A stretch of 64,000 bases of DNA from the NCBI GenBank assembly GCA_963965975.1, contig OZ014411.1, positions 27,080,249 to 27,144,248 on the forward strand, read 5' to 3'. A program made the position numbers and the translations under genes. Numbering within the stretch: position 1 is the first letter of the stretch; each line of letters starts with the position of its first letter. The DNA is from Xestospongia bergquistia. Its lineage: Eukaryota > Porifera > Demospongiae > Haplosclerida > Petrosiidae. Shown here one piece after another: positions 31,801 to 46,700 of this stretch. Below the pieces are notes generated by a model that was given only the letters and a program-made list of their open reading frames with translations, had not been told where the DNA came from and ran no database searches.

Positions 31801-32129
31801 TTACTTTAGTAGTTTATATTTTGATTGTACTTCTGGTTTGGCTAAGTATTGTCGCATTTTCTTTGCTGTAGATGGATGATCTACAATAGGGCCCTCCACT
31901 GCTTCAATAACTGCCAGCCATGAAAATTTAGAGGGAATTGCATCGATCCAGGCTTCAACAACCCTCATCATTTTGACAGTGTTGCTTTCACAACTATAAC
32001 GTAAGCCACCAAGGACATCTTTTTGTACATTTAAAGCCACTCCAACTAGCTCCCATTCATAATTGATATCAGCTAGTAGACCTAGAAGATCAGTCAGTTC
32101 AGGCTTCATTGTCAATATACTTGAGATAT
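31801..32129 (-). CDS. Gene B last exon: death domain
   Basis: 329 nt, acceptor ATGTAG, phase 1, encoding 109 residues and a stop. It starts [20 protein letters not shown] and ends [15 protein letters not shown]. It is about 80% identical to the gene C domain but only about half identical to the gene A domain, although the preceding GTPase exon is much closer to A. Death domains assemble with partner death domains in cell-death and NF-kB type signalling. Confidence 0.88.
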
Positions 32130-35100
32130 CTACATAAAGAAAAGTATTTAATAACAGACCAACAGTCTGGTGAAGGTATGGCCTATAGCTATTTACACAG
32201 CTAAGAATGTCTCTGAATAAGGGATCAAACTATAATTAGACAGAGTATAGGAAGCCTTTATGTGTATAGTTAAACAGTAGGACAAATTGGACTTGTTTTA
32301 ATTCCATTTCTTGAGAATTTAGATGTAAAACAACAATTAATTAAGGAAGATGAAAGACTTATATGCATGCACAAGGATGGCTGGAAAAAACTTGGGAAAC
32401 ATGATCGCTAAAAATATTAGATGGACATATTGTTAATTACTTCTGTTAAAGTTGATTTGAGGAAAGCACAATAGAAACTTTACAAATGCTTAGGTATAAG
32501 AACAGTTGCTTAGTGCTGTGTTTAAACAAGCATTTCCAAAGAATAGATAAGCACAAAACATAATCACATGTAATGTACAAGCTCAAACACAATAATTTAA
32601 TATGAACATGTTTTGTTGCATGTATCAATATAACTGTGTCAATCAAGAAATCAGTGACAGTTGACTTTATATTGCTATCATGTGTTACTGCTATTAAATA
32701 AAATATGCAACTCATCTAATAATTATGAACAAACTATTTTAAGATATTCAAAGGCAATATATGAGATCATAATGAAGGTTTTTAGTAACAAGGTATGGAT
32801 GAAGCCACAAATGCATGTATGTCAAATTTGTACAGAAGTATAAAATCAGTGATAATGTTATATACCAGTCCTATGTATATGCTTAAATGACTCAGAATTA
32901 ACTCAGAATTTGCTGTTCAAGTTGTACTTAACAGTACTTTCTTGTTTAAGATTTGTCCAGTTGCTGTATACAGGGATTGTTGTATTAATTTGTGCATTCA
33001 TCCCTATATTGCTCATCTCGTAGTAGAGAAGTTGCAGTTTGCAAGAAACTATCATTCTATCAACAAACAATCTTAAAACTTTTTTCTGTTGTCCTAAAAC
33101 TATTCTGACAACTCTTAAATATATATAGCATAATATTATATTATTTTATATTATTATATATTCAGGAGGGATTTAATAATTGTTCAAACGTAACTATAGA
33201 TGTTGTTGTACTGAGAACAAGAGCATATAATAAGCATATTTAATGACAAAGACCTTGCAGAACTCAAAGCAGCTATCTTGAACTTTAGCTTCTGTTTTAG
33301 TCATTGGCTCTATCTATACTGTTAGAGCATTCACAGTAGGTTCTCAATTAGAATAATTATATCAGAGCTTCTAGAAAGAAAGGAGCTAGGGTGGAGCATG
33401 ATGTCTCACTTGAAAGTTGTTACGACATCACACAAACCACTGTAGTCAACTTATAATAATAATTATTTCAAAGCTAAGTTCATATTAACAATGCTATAAT
33501 TATAATTAACATTTTCTTATATGCTACCAAAAACGTTTTGCTGTAACAGTTGAACTAGTTGCATAGCACATCCTCCTAGGCCTATTGACTGCTGCTTACA
33601 CAAACAAGTATATTATTATTATGTATTTACCATCTAGTGTGAAATCTTCTGCTGCTATATACTTAATCCAAGGGTACTGTCGGATATGGTCAATCACAGC
33701 AACTGACGTGCGATCTCGACAGCAAGTAAGCATCTCCTTCTTTTCATCTGGATAACAAAGATGATAACTTGAAGGAAGGCAGACCGAGCAAAGAAAGCGC
33801 TCTTGAGGAATAGACAAAATGGGCTTATACTGGAACTTCTTCACCACCGCATCAATACCCTCTAAAATGGCAAAACGAATAGATGGGCAATTTAGTGAAC
33901 GCCCAGAATAATAAATTTCCAGCCAATAAATAGCATCAACTAAGAGAATGGCACCTTCTAATTCAAGACACGCAAGTCTAATAGCATTACGATACTGTTG
34001 AGATTCTTTATTTGAGTCAAAGGGTCGATAAAGATCAAAACTTGGTGAAATTTGTCGCTTAATGAGATTAACAACAAGAGCAGGAAATACACCTTGAGGA
34101 AGTGGTGTCATTTCCCATGTCAAAACAAGAGAATCCATATTTCTTAAGAATGGACTTCTGATATCATCTAAGTTATCAGATGTAAGAAGGACACTGGGAA
34201 GAAAAAATTTTCCTTTTTCAGGTAGAGGTGCAATAATAAAGATATCTTCCATTAACTTTAAAAAGTCATCTGCAGTAAAATCTGGTGTAAATCCCTCAGG
34301 TATACGATCGAAAAGATCTCGCTTGAAAGTGCCTTCATGTTTTAGTTGATGATGGACATTAGGTGGTAGAAAAATCTTCATATTTCGCAAGTATTCTACA
34401 GCATCAGCAAAAGAGATACTAATTAATTCAGAGAGCTTATTGAAAATTGGTTGTGGGTGTAAGAAGACAACATTAGGGAGAGTTTTTGGGAAATACAAAA
34501 AAACTGTCAAGTCATGATAGTACATGAGTGCAGCCTCCACGTCCATTCTATCCATCATTAGATTCCCTCCAATCCTCATGCATTCTTTTTTGCTAACAAT
34601 CATTGTCCCTTCAGTGTTTTGAAACTCCTCTAGATCTAGTTGAAATAAATACCATCGAGCTGGTATGTTTGCCTCAATATAAGAATTACAAACAATGCTA
34701 CGAATTGACTCAGCCATTTCTCGTTCAGACTCACCTCGAGCAATTGTGATGATAGGAAAAATTACTTTCTTTTTACCATCACTATAATTGAGTCTCACAT
34801 TACGGAACTTGCTTAAACTTGACCACAGAGCAGCATTTTTGTCATCTAAAGTCTCTCCAACGCACTCAACAACTTTATCATAGAATGTGCCAAGAATTAG
34901 AAGAGAAGGCTTGTCATAAGAACATGTGATATGGATATTGTGCAAATGTGGTTGATCCACTGACACTAGTGAACGAAATGATGATTCAAGAAGTTGCATA
35001 TTGGTTATTTGGCGTTCCACTGGTTCTCCAATCTGCTTACCTTTAAAGCTGAAATAAAATTTGGGTCGATCTTCAAGTTTCTCATTTAATTTGAGGGTGA

Positions 35101-37724
35101 GTATACTAACTGGGTTATATCGTAGCAATGCAGGTGCTATGTCTAGGAAGGCTGCTTGACCACCTGAATCTACCACGTAAACCCAATGTGACTGGTGGAG
35201 CTCGGGGGACTTCTCTACAGTTGGTAAGATTCTAATAATTTCACTAGTAGCAGGAGATACAAGGTTAGGTGTTGATTGCTGTGGAGAAGTAGATATACCT
35301 TTTGACTGTGACATGTCCTTTGTAGTACCGGATGGTATTCCATCACCATCAGATGAGGAGGAAGATTCATTATCATCTTTACTTATAGTCACAAATGGAG
35401 AAGAATCAATTCCATGTTTTATTTGTCTGGCGATCATATGTTTGACTGAGTATGGGTCTGCTTTATTCCATATTGGGCTAGAAGAATTGCCTGGTTCTCC
35501 TCCTGCCACAACACCAGTTGTGACAACCCTCCTTACTTCTGGTGCAGTGACTGCTAAGGTACTATTATGCTCATCTGGAGGAGGTTCGTTTAGGAGAAGT
35601 TTTATGACTGAAGTTTTTCCAGTTGCAGGTGCTCCTGAGGTAGCAAGCTTTGACCACTTTACTTTGACATGGCCTTCCTTAAGTGCTTTATGTACAACAC
35701 CAGAATAATCTATTAAAAAGAGCAGAAAATTAACATAAATAAATATAATAAACATGCTGGTATTTCTATTAAAGGTAGTTATATCCAGAAAAGAATTATT
35801 TTTAGACCAAAAAACAAGACCTTTCACTAGTATTTGGTGTAAACAATTTGATCAATACTTGTATAGCAGAAGTTGCTGCAGTATTGCAAAGATGTACCAT
35901 CTTTATATCAACCTATATTTATAACATTGAATATCATCTGACTCATCTGCATAATGCTAATGTCCTTTTGAGGTTACCAATGACTTATAGTAAAGATTCT
36001 ACAAGAGTTTGTTCAATCTAGGTCAAGTGACACCACTACCAGTCATTTGTGATCAATTAACAGTCAACAAGAGTGTTATGATACACTAAAAAGGGATGGC
36101 CTGCGATAAATGAAGGGCTGAGAACCATAGTGGTTTAACTGCAGTGTTAAGTACTGCCTTTTGACAAAACCTATATTCCATTCTCACTGCATATACTCTA
36201 TATATCACTAGGTATCAGAAGTGAGGCCAATGCATATCATTTAGATCAGTTGCTGTCATGTGGCAAGTGGCAGGCAAGGTAAAAGTTTTTCCAAGGTAGA
36301 ATGTTTTGTACAAATTTCACATAAACAAGACTGATTCTTATTGTTCTGTGGTTAACAAAACTTGTGAAACCATAGAGGTTCCTAAAAAGATGCATTCTTT
36401 TAACTGCATGAGGCTCTGTCATAAATGATGACAGCATTGAATTTTCTAGAAGGTTTTAGCCATTCACACTTGGAGGCTATCTTCAAAAATATATATATAT
36501 ATATATATATCACCAGAAAAAAAACAGTACAATGCAAGGTAATTATTTTAATACTTATATTGTTGTCAGCTTTCTGAAACAGTAAGTACTAGTAAAAATG
36601 TAGAAGGTATGTTATAAACTTCCTGCGGAAGCTAAAAATGGGGAGACTATTGACAATAAGCTTACAATATAATGTAATGACTAATCCTCTAAATACCTAG
36701 TATATGGGATGATGTACTCCCTCTTTATCAAGAGAATGTTTGGAAGAAAATAGGAGGTGTACCTGGAGACATGGATAAACATGATGCATTCAGTCTTGAT
36801 TTTAATTATATTGCTTGGAGAATTGTTTATAAGTTAAAATGTAATCTCTTTTTATGTAATTGTGTTAGTTCATTTGCATATTAAATAATAACATTGTAGT
36901 TTTGGGACAATGTGAAAATGATACTAAGCTGCTACCTTAATTATTCAGGTATGTCATCATATATTATTATATGGGGTGTCCAATAGTTGTAATGTTCTTC
37001 TGGATTATGTATTTGTTGGTCACTTATTGGATTATGAGCTTGCTTGGAAAACACCTAAATCCGTGTCTGATGACACTTTAGTCATGAAACCTATGGTTGC
37101 TAGACTTGATGGCTATTTTCCTCCAGAGGTCATGACAGGCAAAATATCTCCTTTATGTAAGTGTATATGGAGTTGTGAGTTAATGCATAAAATTTAACTA
37201 TGTTAAAGGTTCAATTAAGGTGATATTAGAAACATACACCAGAATGTTCAGCATATCTGATGCTGAACTGATGTGTTTCCAGTACATTGAAAAAGGTAGT
37301 TGCCTGAGTGATCAAAAGGTGAACTTTACCTATAAATTGTGAATTCTTCTCATTACAAGACACCAAAAGCACAAGACATCTGTTGTGATTATACAATTAT
37401 CATATTTACTTAATGTTAAAAAATATAGGACCTAAATATGTGGGATGCAAATGTTATGTCATGATTTTATCTAATCAAAAGTTGTAAGTGAGCACTTTTC
37501 AGTCATCAATTAAAGGAAATAATCATCAAGTTAACCATCAAGGTTTGTAATGAAGTGTTGTTCTTTTTACTTTATGATAGTCATTTCATAGAATGTAATC
37601 ATGTTATTTAATCATCAAAGCTTGAAAGTGAACATTGTTGATTATATGATAATCTTCTTTAACGATTGTAATATAGTTATCATTTGTATTATTAATTATT
37701 AATTCTAACAAATGTTCTCAACAA

Positions 37725-37759
<35 letters not shown>

Positions 37760-40700
37760 TGCCAATAAACTGCAATGTCCTTTTTGTTGCAATTTGAGAT
37801 TGTTGTGCAGCAAAAATGTGGTATACCCATACTTTCATTGACCATACAATGTAACCACAAAGTCTGGTCTACAGGTTATAGGTAATAGTCTGCACCTATA
37901 ATCTATATAAAAAAAGGTTTCAACATTTTCAGTATTAGTTTATAGTCTCTCCATAAGTAAAATAACTCCTTTTAGATGCTTGTCAAAATATCTGATATCA
38001 TCTAGTTTGTTGGTAATTACAGATTACCCGTAACTGTCAGAACCTTGACTTCTAACCAAGGTCCATTAATCAAAAGCATGCAATTAACATTAACTAGTGA
38101 TCTCTATGTGAAATATAAAATCAATGCTGTAATTTGTACATGGATAATAATAATTAATAATTAATTTGATATCAACATTAAATTGTCATATACGACAAGC
38201 TTCTAAAGTCATACACGATAATTTATTTTCGTATACAAGATACTTCTAACACTGTTTATAAGAATCAAAAGTCTTATATATGGAGATTTTTTTGGCAGCT
38301 CTGGTTGGGTTTTTAGTATTTTGATAATGTTATATTGTATTTTTATGTTTTAAACAAATGAAGGTCATTCAAATTTTATGTCTAGTTGGACAGAAAGGTG
38401 TTCAGAGATTTCTAGAGGTCCATAAACATCAAAAGAATATGCATTGTTCATGTCTGAGACAAAAATAAGGTCACTATTCGTTGAGAATATGGTAACTGAT
38501 GACTCAGTTTGGTTTCACACTGAGACAAACAATAAGATGACACTATACTAGTGACATTATATGATGATGTTGACAGATCATTAATATCAAAATGAAATAA
38601 TCTTTCAAAAAGTGAAGCTTTAGTGACAAGATTTAAGAATAGAAAAAGAAGAGTTGAAAGAACTCTAAAAACTGAACTAAAACAAATTTCCATCTTAAAT
38701 ACTACTGGGTTCATGGAGGTCAATAATGATTTTTTTAAAAATGTGTGTTGATGTCACAATAACTTCAACTATTGGGAACAATATAATTGACACATAAGAA
38801 GGAGCTGTAATTATTACTTATACAATATAGAACATAAATAACATACCTTGTAATGTATTCTGTATTGCTTCCAATATAATGTCTTTATTCTTGTCATCTG
38901 GTTTGACATAATCAGCTGGTGTTTTGTTGTCTTTGTCTACTATGTTGGGATCTGCACCTTTAGATAGTAACAGATAAATTATATCAACATGACCATTTCG
39001 ACACGCCCAGAGTAAAGGTGACCGGCCATACTATAAAAAATAAAATAAAATGAATAGAGTTAATATAAACTGATTGTAAACAATAATAATATAAACAGTA
39101 CACTTACATTAATAATGTGATGATTACAATATATTATATTACTATACATGATAACTATTATTACTGTACACTTAAAAATGTAGTATAATAATGTGTAGAC
39201 TATAGCCCTTACCCACACTATTAATGGTAAAAGTAATTAGATTATGTTAACAATTATAATAAGAGTGCTTGTGAGTATAGGTACTTTATTGTCTACATTG
39301 AACTCTTGGGAGTTATATTACTAATATTAGACAATCATTTATCATTTATTGTTATAATAGTTCAGGAATAAATACCAATAACCTGTCAATGAAACTACAT
39401 GAACTACATCAACTACATAAATTAAATAACCTTTATAAGCTATGTAATCAATGATGCCAGGAATTTCTAGTGATGTGTCAATTAAGAGATAGTAAAGATA
39501 TTGTTTTAATGTATAAATATGTTAATATAATATATGTCACGGTATGAATATGTCCTTGTATGAATTATTAATTGTAATTTACTGTTCTGTTTATGTTTAT
39601 ACTTCTGCTTACATAATTTTGTCATGTGTTGTTTGGTGTTTGTAGCATTGCTAGTCTTAATTGTCTTATTTTTTATATCATTTGTCTACTTATTCAAAGG
39701 TAGTTATTTGTCATATTGCTATCACTGAGCTTGGTAACTGATCTGGATACAACATATTTGGAGATGAGCACAACTGGATTTCAAGAGATTCAACTTGTAA
39801 GTCAAGATGGCTGCCATTCATGACACTTATCGACATTAGACTCAGCTATCAAAGACTGGTGAGGGTACATTGAGAGACTAGAACATTTCTTAGTTAATGG
39901 AATAAATGATTCCTGCAAAAAGCATGCAATTTTGCTCAATGGTGTGGTGTGGGACCGAGGACCTACCAGTTAATACGAAGCCTAATAGCACCAGTGAAGC
40001 CTGGAGAAATGTCATATGCCGTTTAAATCGAGTTATTTATCAAGTATTACTCACCTAAACCCTCCTGTATCGTGCATATGAGTAAAAGAGGAGTCCATAG
40101 CTACCTATATTACTACTTTAGAGAGCTCTGTGAAATTGTGAGTACAGTGACACATTAGAGACAATGCTGAGAGACAGATTAGTAAATGATAAGAGAATTC
40201 AAAGGAGACTTCTGGGGAGACAGACCTCATCTTTAAGGTTTTAGAGTTAGTACAAGCCATTGAAAGCATAGACAAGAATATGTTGCAATTAAGGACCACT
40301 CAAGATACTTCTTATCTTTTATATAATTGTAGCACACCAAGTAAGACAATTTCTTCAAAACAAATTGTTTCTACAAGACACAGAGCAATCACATGTCACC
40401 TAATTGTTGTTTTAAAGAGGCAGAATGTAGAATGTGTAATAAGAAAGGCAACTTAGCTCAAATGTGCTGGTCTAAACTTTAAAGACCTACACCTAAAAAC
40501 TCTCTGAGGCTAGATAGCAAGACACATTATGTGGAAGAGGATGATGAGTTGACTGATGATATTTCATATTCAATATTCACTTTAACTACTACCTCATCTG
40601 ATTCAATCATGGTAACAATAAGTCTTAATGGACCAGACATTCCTATGGCCTATGGACACTGGTGCATCAAAATCAATCATCAATTAAGAGACATTCTAGA

Positions 40701-43700
40701 GGAGACTAAGATCCCATTCTCGTTAGAAGAATCATCTATCATTTTAAGACTTATACAGGTAAGTTATTTTGTGTACTAAGTACTGTAATTGTTAATGTTA
40801 AGTAAAATCAACAGGAAAGGGAACTTCCTTTATTAGTAACAAAAGGGGCGGGACCAAACCTATTGTGTCAAGATTGGTTGGTCCACCTCAGAGTAGATTG
40901 GCATGAGATTCATCATGTGGACAGTCCAAATAAATTACATAATTTACTTACTGAGCATGTAGTCATTTTCATAAGGGCTTAGCTACACTAAAAGGAGTCC
41001 TCATAATGTACCATACATACTTAGAACTAAAATTAAGAAAGAGTTAGACCACACCACTTGCAAAAAGATGGTATTATCACCTCTGTACAATTCTTTGAAT
41101 GGACAAGCACCCGTATTGTGCCTTGGTTGAGTATCTGTGAGGATTTTAAACTCGCAGTTAATCAAGTGTCCTATGTAGAGTCACATCCTCTAAATGATAT
41201 ACTTTCAATGTTGTAGGGTGATAAGATTTTTTCTATAAGCTAGATTTGTTACAATCCTATTTACTGCTTGCTGTGGACAATGTCTCAAGTAATACTTAAA
41301 AATTAATATACCAAGAAAGTTTATTTCAGTACAACTGCTTGCCATTTAGCATTTTGTCTTGACCACATCCTTATCACTGCCTCTGATATAAAACTGCATA
41401 ATCAAAAGGACCCAATTTTATCATGTGTTAAACATTTGTCCTGTTTATCTTTTGTACTCATAGGTTATTGTGTACTATAGTCACTGACAATGACCCTTCT
41501 TTCACCAGTTTGGAGTTCAACTCTTTTCATCAAATCAGTGGCATCAGACATATCACATCTTCACAATGCTACCTAGCAACTAATGGGTTGGCCAAAGATC
41601 AGTTGAATCTTTCAAAAAGATTCAAAGAGGATGGAAGGTGGTTCTCTTTAGTCTAATTTGTCAAGATTTTTATTCCATTACAGACTTATCCCACACACGA
41701 CAACAATGTTATCACCTACTAAAATATGTTGTTGGAAAGAAGACCACAGACTCAGAACTCATAGATCCAGACATAGCTTCGAAGGTTGAAGGAACCCAGT
41801 TCAAAGTGAAGTCATCTAAAGTATCATGTTCTTTTAGTACAGGTGACAAAGTCTTTGTTAGAGATTTTAGTACAGTCAAATGCATACCTGGTACAATTAC
41901 TAAAATTAAAGCTCCCTTATCTTATAATGGCCAGGTATCTTCGGGTATTGTTTGTCATCATGTTGGGATATAGTGCTCTGAGTAGAATGACGTCAAATCT
42001 AATTCTTAGTTGATGATATGCTTGTTGACAATATTTCATCATCATTAGATCCAACAACAAAACTAATACCACATGAACGTCACTGAATTGAACCTCCAGA
42101 ACACGGACCATGAAGATTGACAAAACTTGTAACCCTTTGGATTGTTCTTTACTAGTACCTTGTACTTAATTCATGATTTTCTTTGTTATGTACAATGTTA
42201 AGAGGGAGGGAATGTTGTAAAGTATAAATATGCTGATGTAATCTGCTACTGTATGAATATGTTAATATTGTATATGAATTATTAATTGTTCTTGTAGTTC
42301 TGGTTCTGTAATTGGTCACATGTGGCTTTGCTAGTCTTTAACTTATTGTCTTTTTCATATATTATTTGTGTGTTTATTAAAATATAATTATTTGTCAAAT
42401 GCTACCACTGAGCTTACTAACTGAACAGGTTACAACAATTATCATATCAAAGTTTATTCTTGATAACTGTCTACAAGTAATTTATTAATGTTTATCAATG
42501 TGTATTACTATTTGTGTGTAGTAGTTTATAAATGAGGCTTTATAGTTTTGACCAAGAGTGCAAAAATGCTAAAAAAGGAAAAGGCTTGAAAAAAGAATCT
42601 CCCACACAATTGACTAAAATGTTACATCAACTTCTCTGAAGTTGTGTCACTATTTTTAGACAATGATCTAGAGTGAAGTCAAACATGGCAGCAATTACAA
42701 ATGTACTGTTGCAAATTTCATAATCCCTTTTACCTTCTTTAGTAACAAAGTATATATACTTTTTGACTTTATTTTCTCTTTAGCTGATATCATAAATGAT
42801 ATTTAGACACTATAAAGCTCTTTCTATCACATTACTTGACATACTGTAGATCAGGAAACTTTCAAGTTACAAAAGGTTCATGTGAAAAATTAAAATGTTA
42901 AAAAATTTCAGACACAAGAGGTGTGTAGTAAAATTTATTAACCTTTAAATTTGCAATGTGCAATACATTTGGCAGTATGGAAGAGTACAGTATAGATTAT
43001 TTTATTTGAGAATATCATATACATAATTAAAAAAAAATGTGAAGCTGCAGTAACACCATGATGACTAGCATATTTGACAATTTTAGTTTGTATGCCTGAA
43101 CTGTACAGCCAATAAGGTCCACATATTCTTGACATACTTTTCATAGCCTTCCTAATTCCTTCTTCATTTGCCTGTAGTTGTATGAAGGATGATGCAACCT
43201 TTTGGATCATCTGTAAGTTTCAGATATCTCAAAAGAGCCATCTTAGTCATATCTATACTCCACACTTTATACACTTTCAAAACCATGATGTAACATATCC
43301 ACTACATACTGTAAATATTTCAATATGTAATAATATTAGTGTATTTAATTTTTATACATCGTTCAATGTTCAAACTTTTTTTAACAACGAAACTTTCCCG
43401 ATCTACAGTATACAAATGTAGAATGAGAAAAAGTCAATAAATATGACTTCTCTTTTCAAGACTATCACAGGCTTATTTGTAGGGCTGGGCGGTATACCTA
43501 TATTTAGTAATTTCATAGTATTGTTTGCTTAGTTTAACAGTATATATTTCCATTTCCAATATAGGAATATAGCAATGCCTGAAAAATTTAAATTGTAACA
43601 CGGTATTTTATATATGGTATACCAGTGCCACGTGTACATGCTCATAAGTTGTGACACCTGGAATTACAAATGGCAGAGCTGGGTATGATCACTCATACTG

Positions 43701-46700
43701 AACTCGTAGCCAAACTAGGAACAAAAGCCCTAGTGTGGGATTACTTTGGATTAGAGCAGGACAAAAATGGAAAATTATTGACGTCGGTAATGTTGTATGC
43801 CGCATGTGTCGAAGAAAGGTCCTTGCAAGGAATGAAAACATGTCAAATCTTTTATTGCATTTGCAAGCAAATCATGCCAAAGTTCACGCCCAAATAAAAG
43901 AAAACATGAAGAAAGAGGAACAAACAGGAACAGCATCAAGCTTAGCTTGTCAGCCAACACTATCAGAATCAGTAGAAAAGTCCCAGGAGTAAGACAAGAA
44001 AGGAAACGTATTATATTGCTAAGATGGTCTCCAAGTGTATACAGTGGAAAAACCAGGTTTCAAAAATTATTGAAGGCATTTGACAAACGATACACATTAT
44101 CAAGCCAGAAATACTTCTCTCAAACATCACTCCCAAGGTTGTGTACATCATTAAAGGAGAAAGTCAAACAGGAACTTTCAGCTGCTAGCTTTTTCTCTGC
44201 CACTACTGATTTGTGGTCAAGCATAGGCTTGAAACCATTTATTAGCTACACTATTCACTTCATAAATTCCAACTGGGAACTGTGCAGTCACTGCATCCAG
44301 ATCCAATATATTCCTGAAGATCATACTGGTGATAATATTGGTGAAGCCCTGAAGTCAACATCACATTCTTGGGATCTTGACGTTTCTAATCAAGTTTGTC
44401 TGACAACAGTTAGTGGAACTAATATGATTAAGGCTGCTGAAGATCTGGGTTGGGTAAGATTGTCCTGTTTCAGTCACAATTTACACTTAGCAGATACAAA
44501 GGCAGAATCGGCAGACAGGATATCTGTAAGAGATGAAATTGGGGAAAGAGCTCTGTGTATTGACTGCAAGACATCAATATCTTGCCATGTTGGTATTACG
44601 TGCACAGCTTTATGATCAGAGCTTAATACTATTCTGATAGCTTCTTCTTGTTCCAAAATTCTGGATACCATCTTGGCCATGGACCCCCATCGTGTAGCAC
44701 AATCCGCAACTAGAGCATGTTGTTTGAGTCCAAGATTAATCTGTGATTTGATAAGCTCTCTCTTTCACTTCTAACTCATAGAGAAGGCACTGACAATTTT
44801 ACAGTTTCTCTTGTAAGTACTACTATGTTACAGTAGTATCTGTAATACTGCCAATCTTAAACTTAATCAATACTAAGTTTCTAAAAGGAACTGAAGATGA
44901 CACTACCCTCACAGTAGACATCAAAGAAAGTATCAAGACAGACCTGAACAGCTGCTATTCCACTGAACATGTTGGAGAAGCAATGAAAGTGGTTCTTCAA
45001 TTACTACAAACATCAACATTTCTTGATCCACGTTTTAAGTCCAAGTATATGGATTTAGAGGAGAGTACCAATATACAGACAATCTAATCACTTATTCCTA
45101 ATTGATTAATTTGATTTATGTTATCACAAAAATATGATATACTGAAGTATTTAACTATATTTTGCATAAAAATATAGTCATATGGTAACACTTAATACTG
45201 CCCAGCCCTACTTATTTGTAGCCTTACATAGTGTATTGTATTGTAATACACTATGTAATTGTAATATGTGACAATACCACAATAATATTAAGAAAGTAAC
45301 TAAAGCCTATTGGTCTCTACTGTAATTAATGTATATTAACATGATTATTAATTGAATTTACACAATTCTATGACTTCACACTATGGTTGTACATAAGACA
45401 ATGAAATATTACCTTATTAATAGCATCAATAATAGCTCCAGACTGGATTAAAAGATCAGCTACTTCAGTATATCCATTCATAGCAGCAAAGATCAAAGGT
45501 GTAGAATTGATCTAAATAATAATAATAATAAAAGACATAAGATTTAAATATAGTGGTACATAACAACATGTGACATACATTAAAAAGACATCATTACTCA
45601 CTATAATTACTACAACAGTTAATATACATTTATGTAATATATGACTTTATACTAAACTATGTACCATTTGTCCTGATATTACAATATTAAGACAAAGTAT
45701 CAAAGAAGTACTAAACAATATATAGGTGTTATATAATGTAAACAGTGACATAGAGGACAAAGTAACAGAATAACTGTATGTACATATAATGGATGAGGAA
45801 CCATCTATAAATTATATTAATGATAATTTGTTAGTATCAAAGAATTATTAAAAAAATGTTATATATACATGAATTATTAAATAACTTGCAGAATACTTGT
45901 CACTAAAGACATTTGCTATATATTCTAAGTATGACAACGTGTTTATATAATAAAATGGAATAGATGACAAGGAGCTTACTGTTATAACTGTACATAGTAA
46001 ATTCAAAGTTAGCCTTGTACCCAGGTGTTTGGCGAAAGGAAGGAACACCTGATAACTACTGCTTACACTTGTGTATAATTTCTATAAATTTGTTGAAAAT
46101 AATATACTCTAGGAACCCTCTCTCAATTATGATGTAAAATTCCTTTTAGATCATAGTTTGTTTGACTATCTACAATGGCTACCTGTAGTGCTGATATGAA
46201 CCTCTCAGATGCTCTAAAGCAACTAGGAAAACCAGATCTATTTCTTTATAAAGATCATCTCTTATTCATTACCAACTAACCAATAGACTTCTCAAAAGAC
46301 ACAAATAGAAGTTTGCAATTGAGACAGGCATTTCTTCCATTCACTGGACACCTGGGTATGAGGCTAATGAAAATTTTTAAAAGTGGTTAAGAGCAGAGAA
46401 CAACTTGTAACAACTCTAACTTTGATCATCTATTGATGTCATAGCATATTTAATTTCCAAATGTTGTAGTCCTTAGTTAAACCTATATTTGTTATAATAG
46501 TACATGCACATGTGTTCTGGTACATAACTAAAATGATGAAGACTATACTACTAACTGTTTCCTAAGTATATGTACTTACACCTCATTGTAGTGTAAACTA
46601 CTTAACTGTTATTATTAGTAGTTTCCTTATTTGGTGCTTTCTATATTTAGTATCTTTGTGACTTCTCATGCATTATTGTTATTAGATCTAGTTGAGGCAG

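Larger units (their letters stand above)
35710..38846 (-). other. Gene B intron between GTPase exon and last ankyrin exon
   Basis: 35805-36195 matches gene A 10780-11200. 36200-36700 holds a short AT run (36489-36510) and nothing else recognised. 36712-37157 contains exon-like open stretches on the plus strand (listed separately). AT run at 37729-37757. 38370-38720 is LINE debris. The remainder is featureless. Confidence 0.6.
39500..42437 (+). mobile_element. Old, broken Ty3/gypsy-like LTR element
   Basis: Two diverged LTRs (about 39500-39754 and 42213-42437, ends TGTTGTAA/TTACAACA) enclose 2.5 kb. Recognisable internal parts on the plus strand are a gag-like stretch with a CCHC-type knuckle (about 40380-40480) and an integrase-like stretch (about 41465-41975). 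It is broken, with many breaks, and shorter than a whole element. LTR divergence is far higher than in the element at 18000, so it is much older. It sits antisense in a gene B intron. Confidence 0.75.

Noticed and set aside
43947-44615. The 222-codon plus-strand frame as a host gene
   Set aside because: It is the middle part of the hAT transposase, and its last codons cross into the inverted segment and are not part of the original protein.
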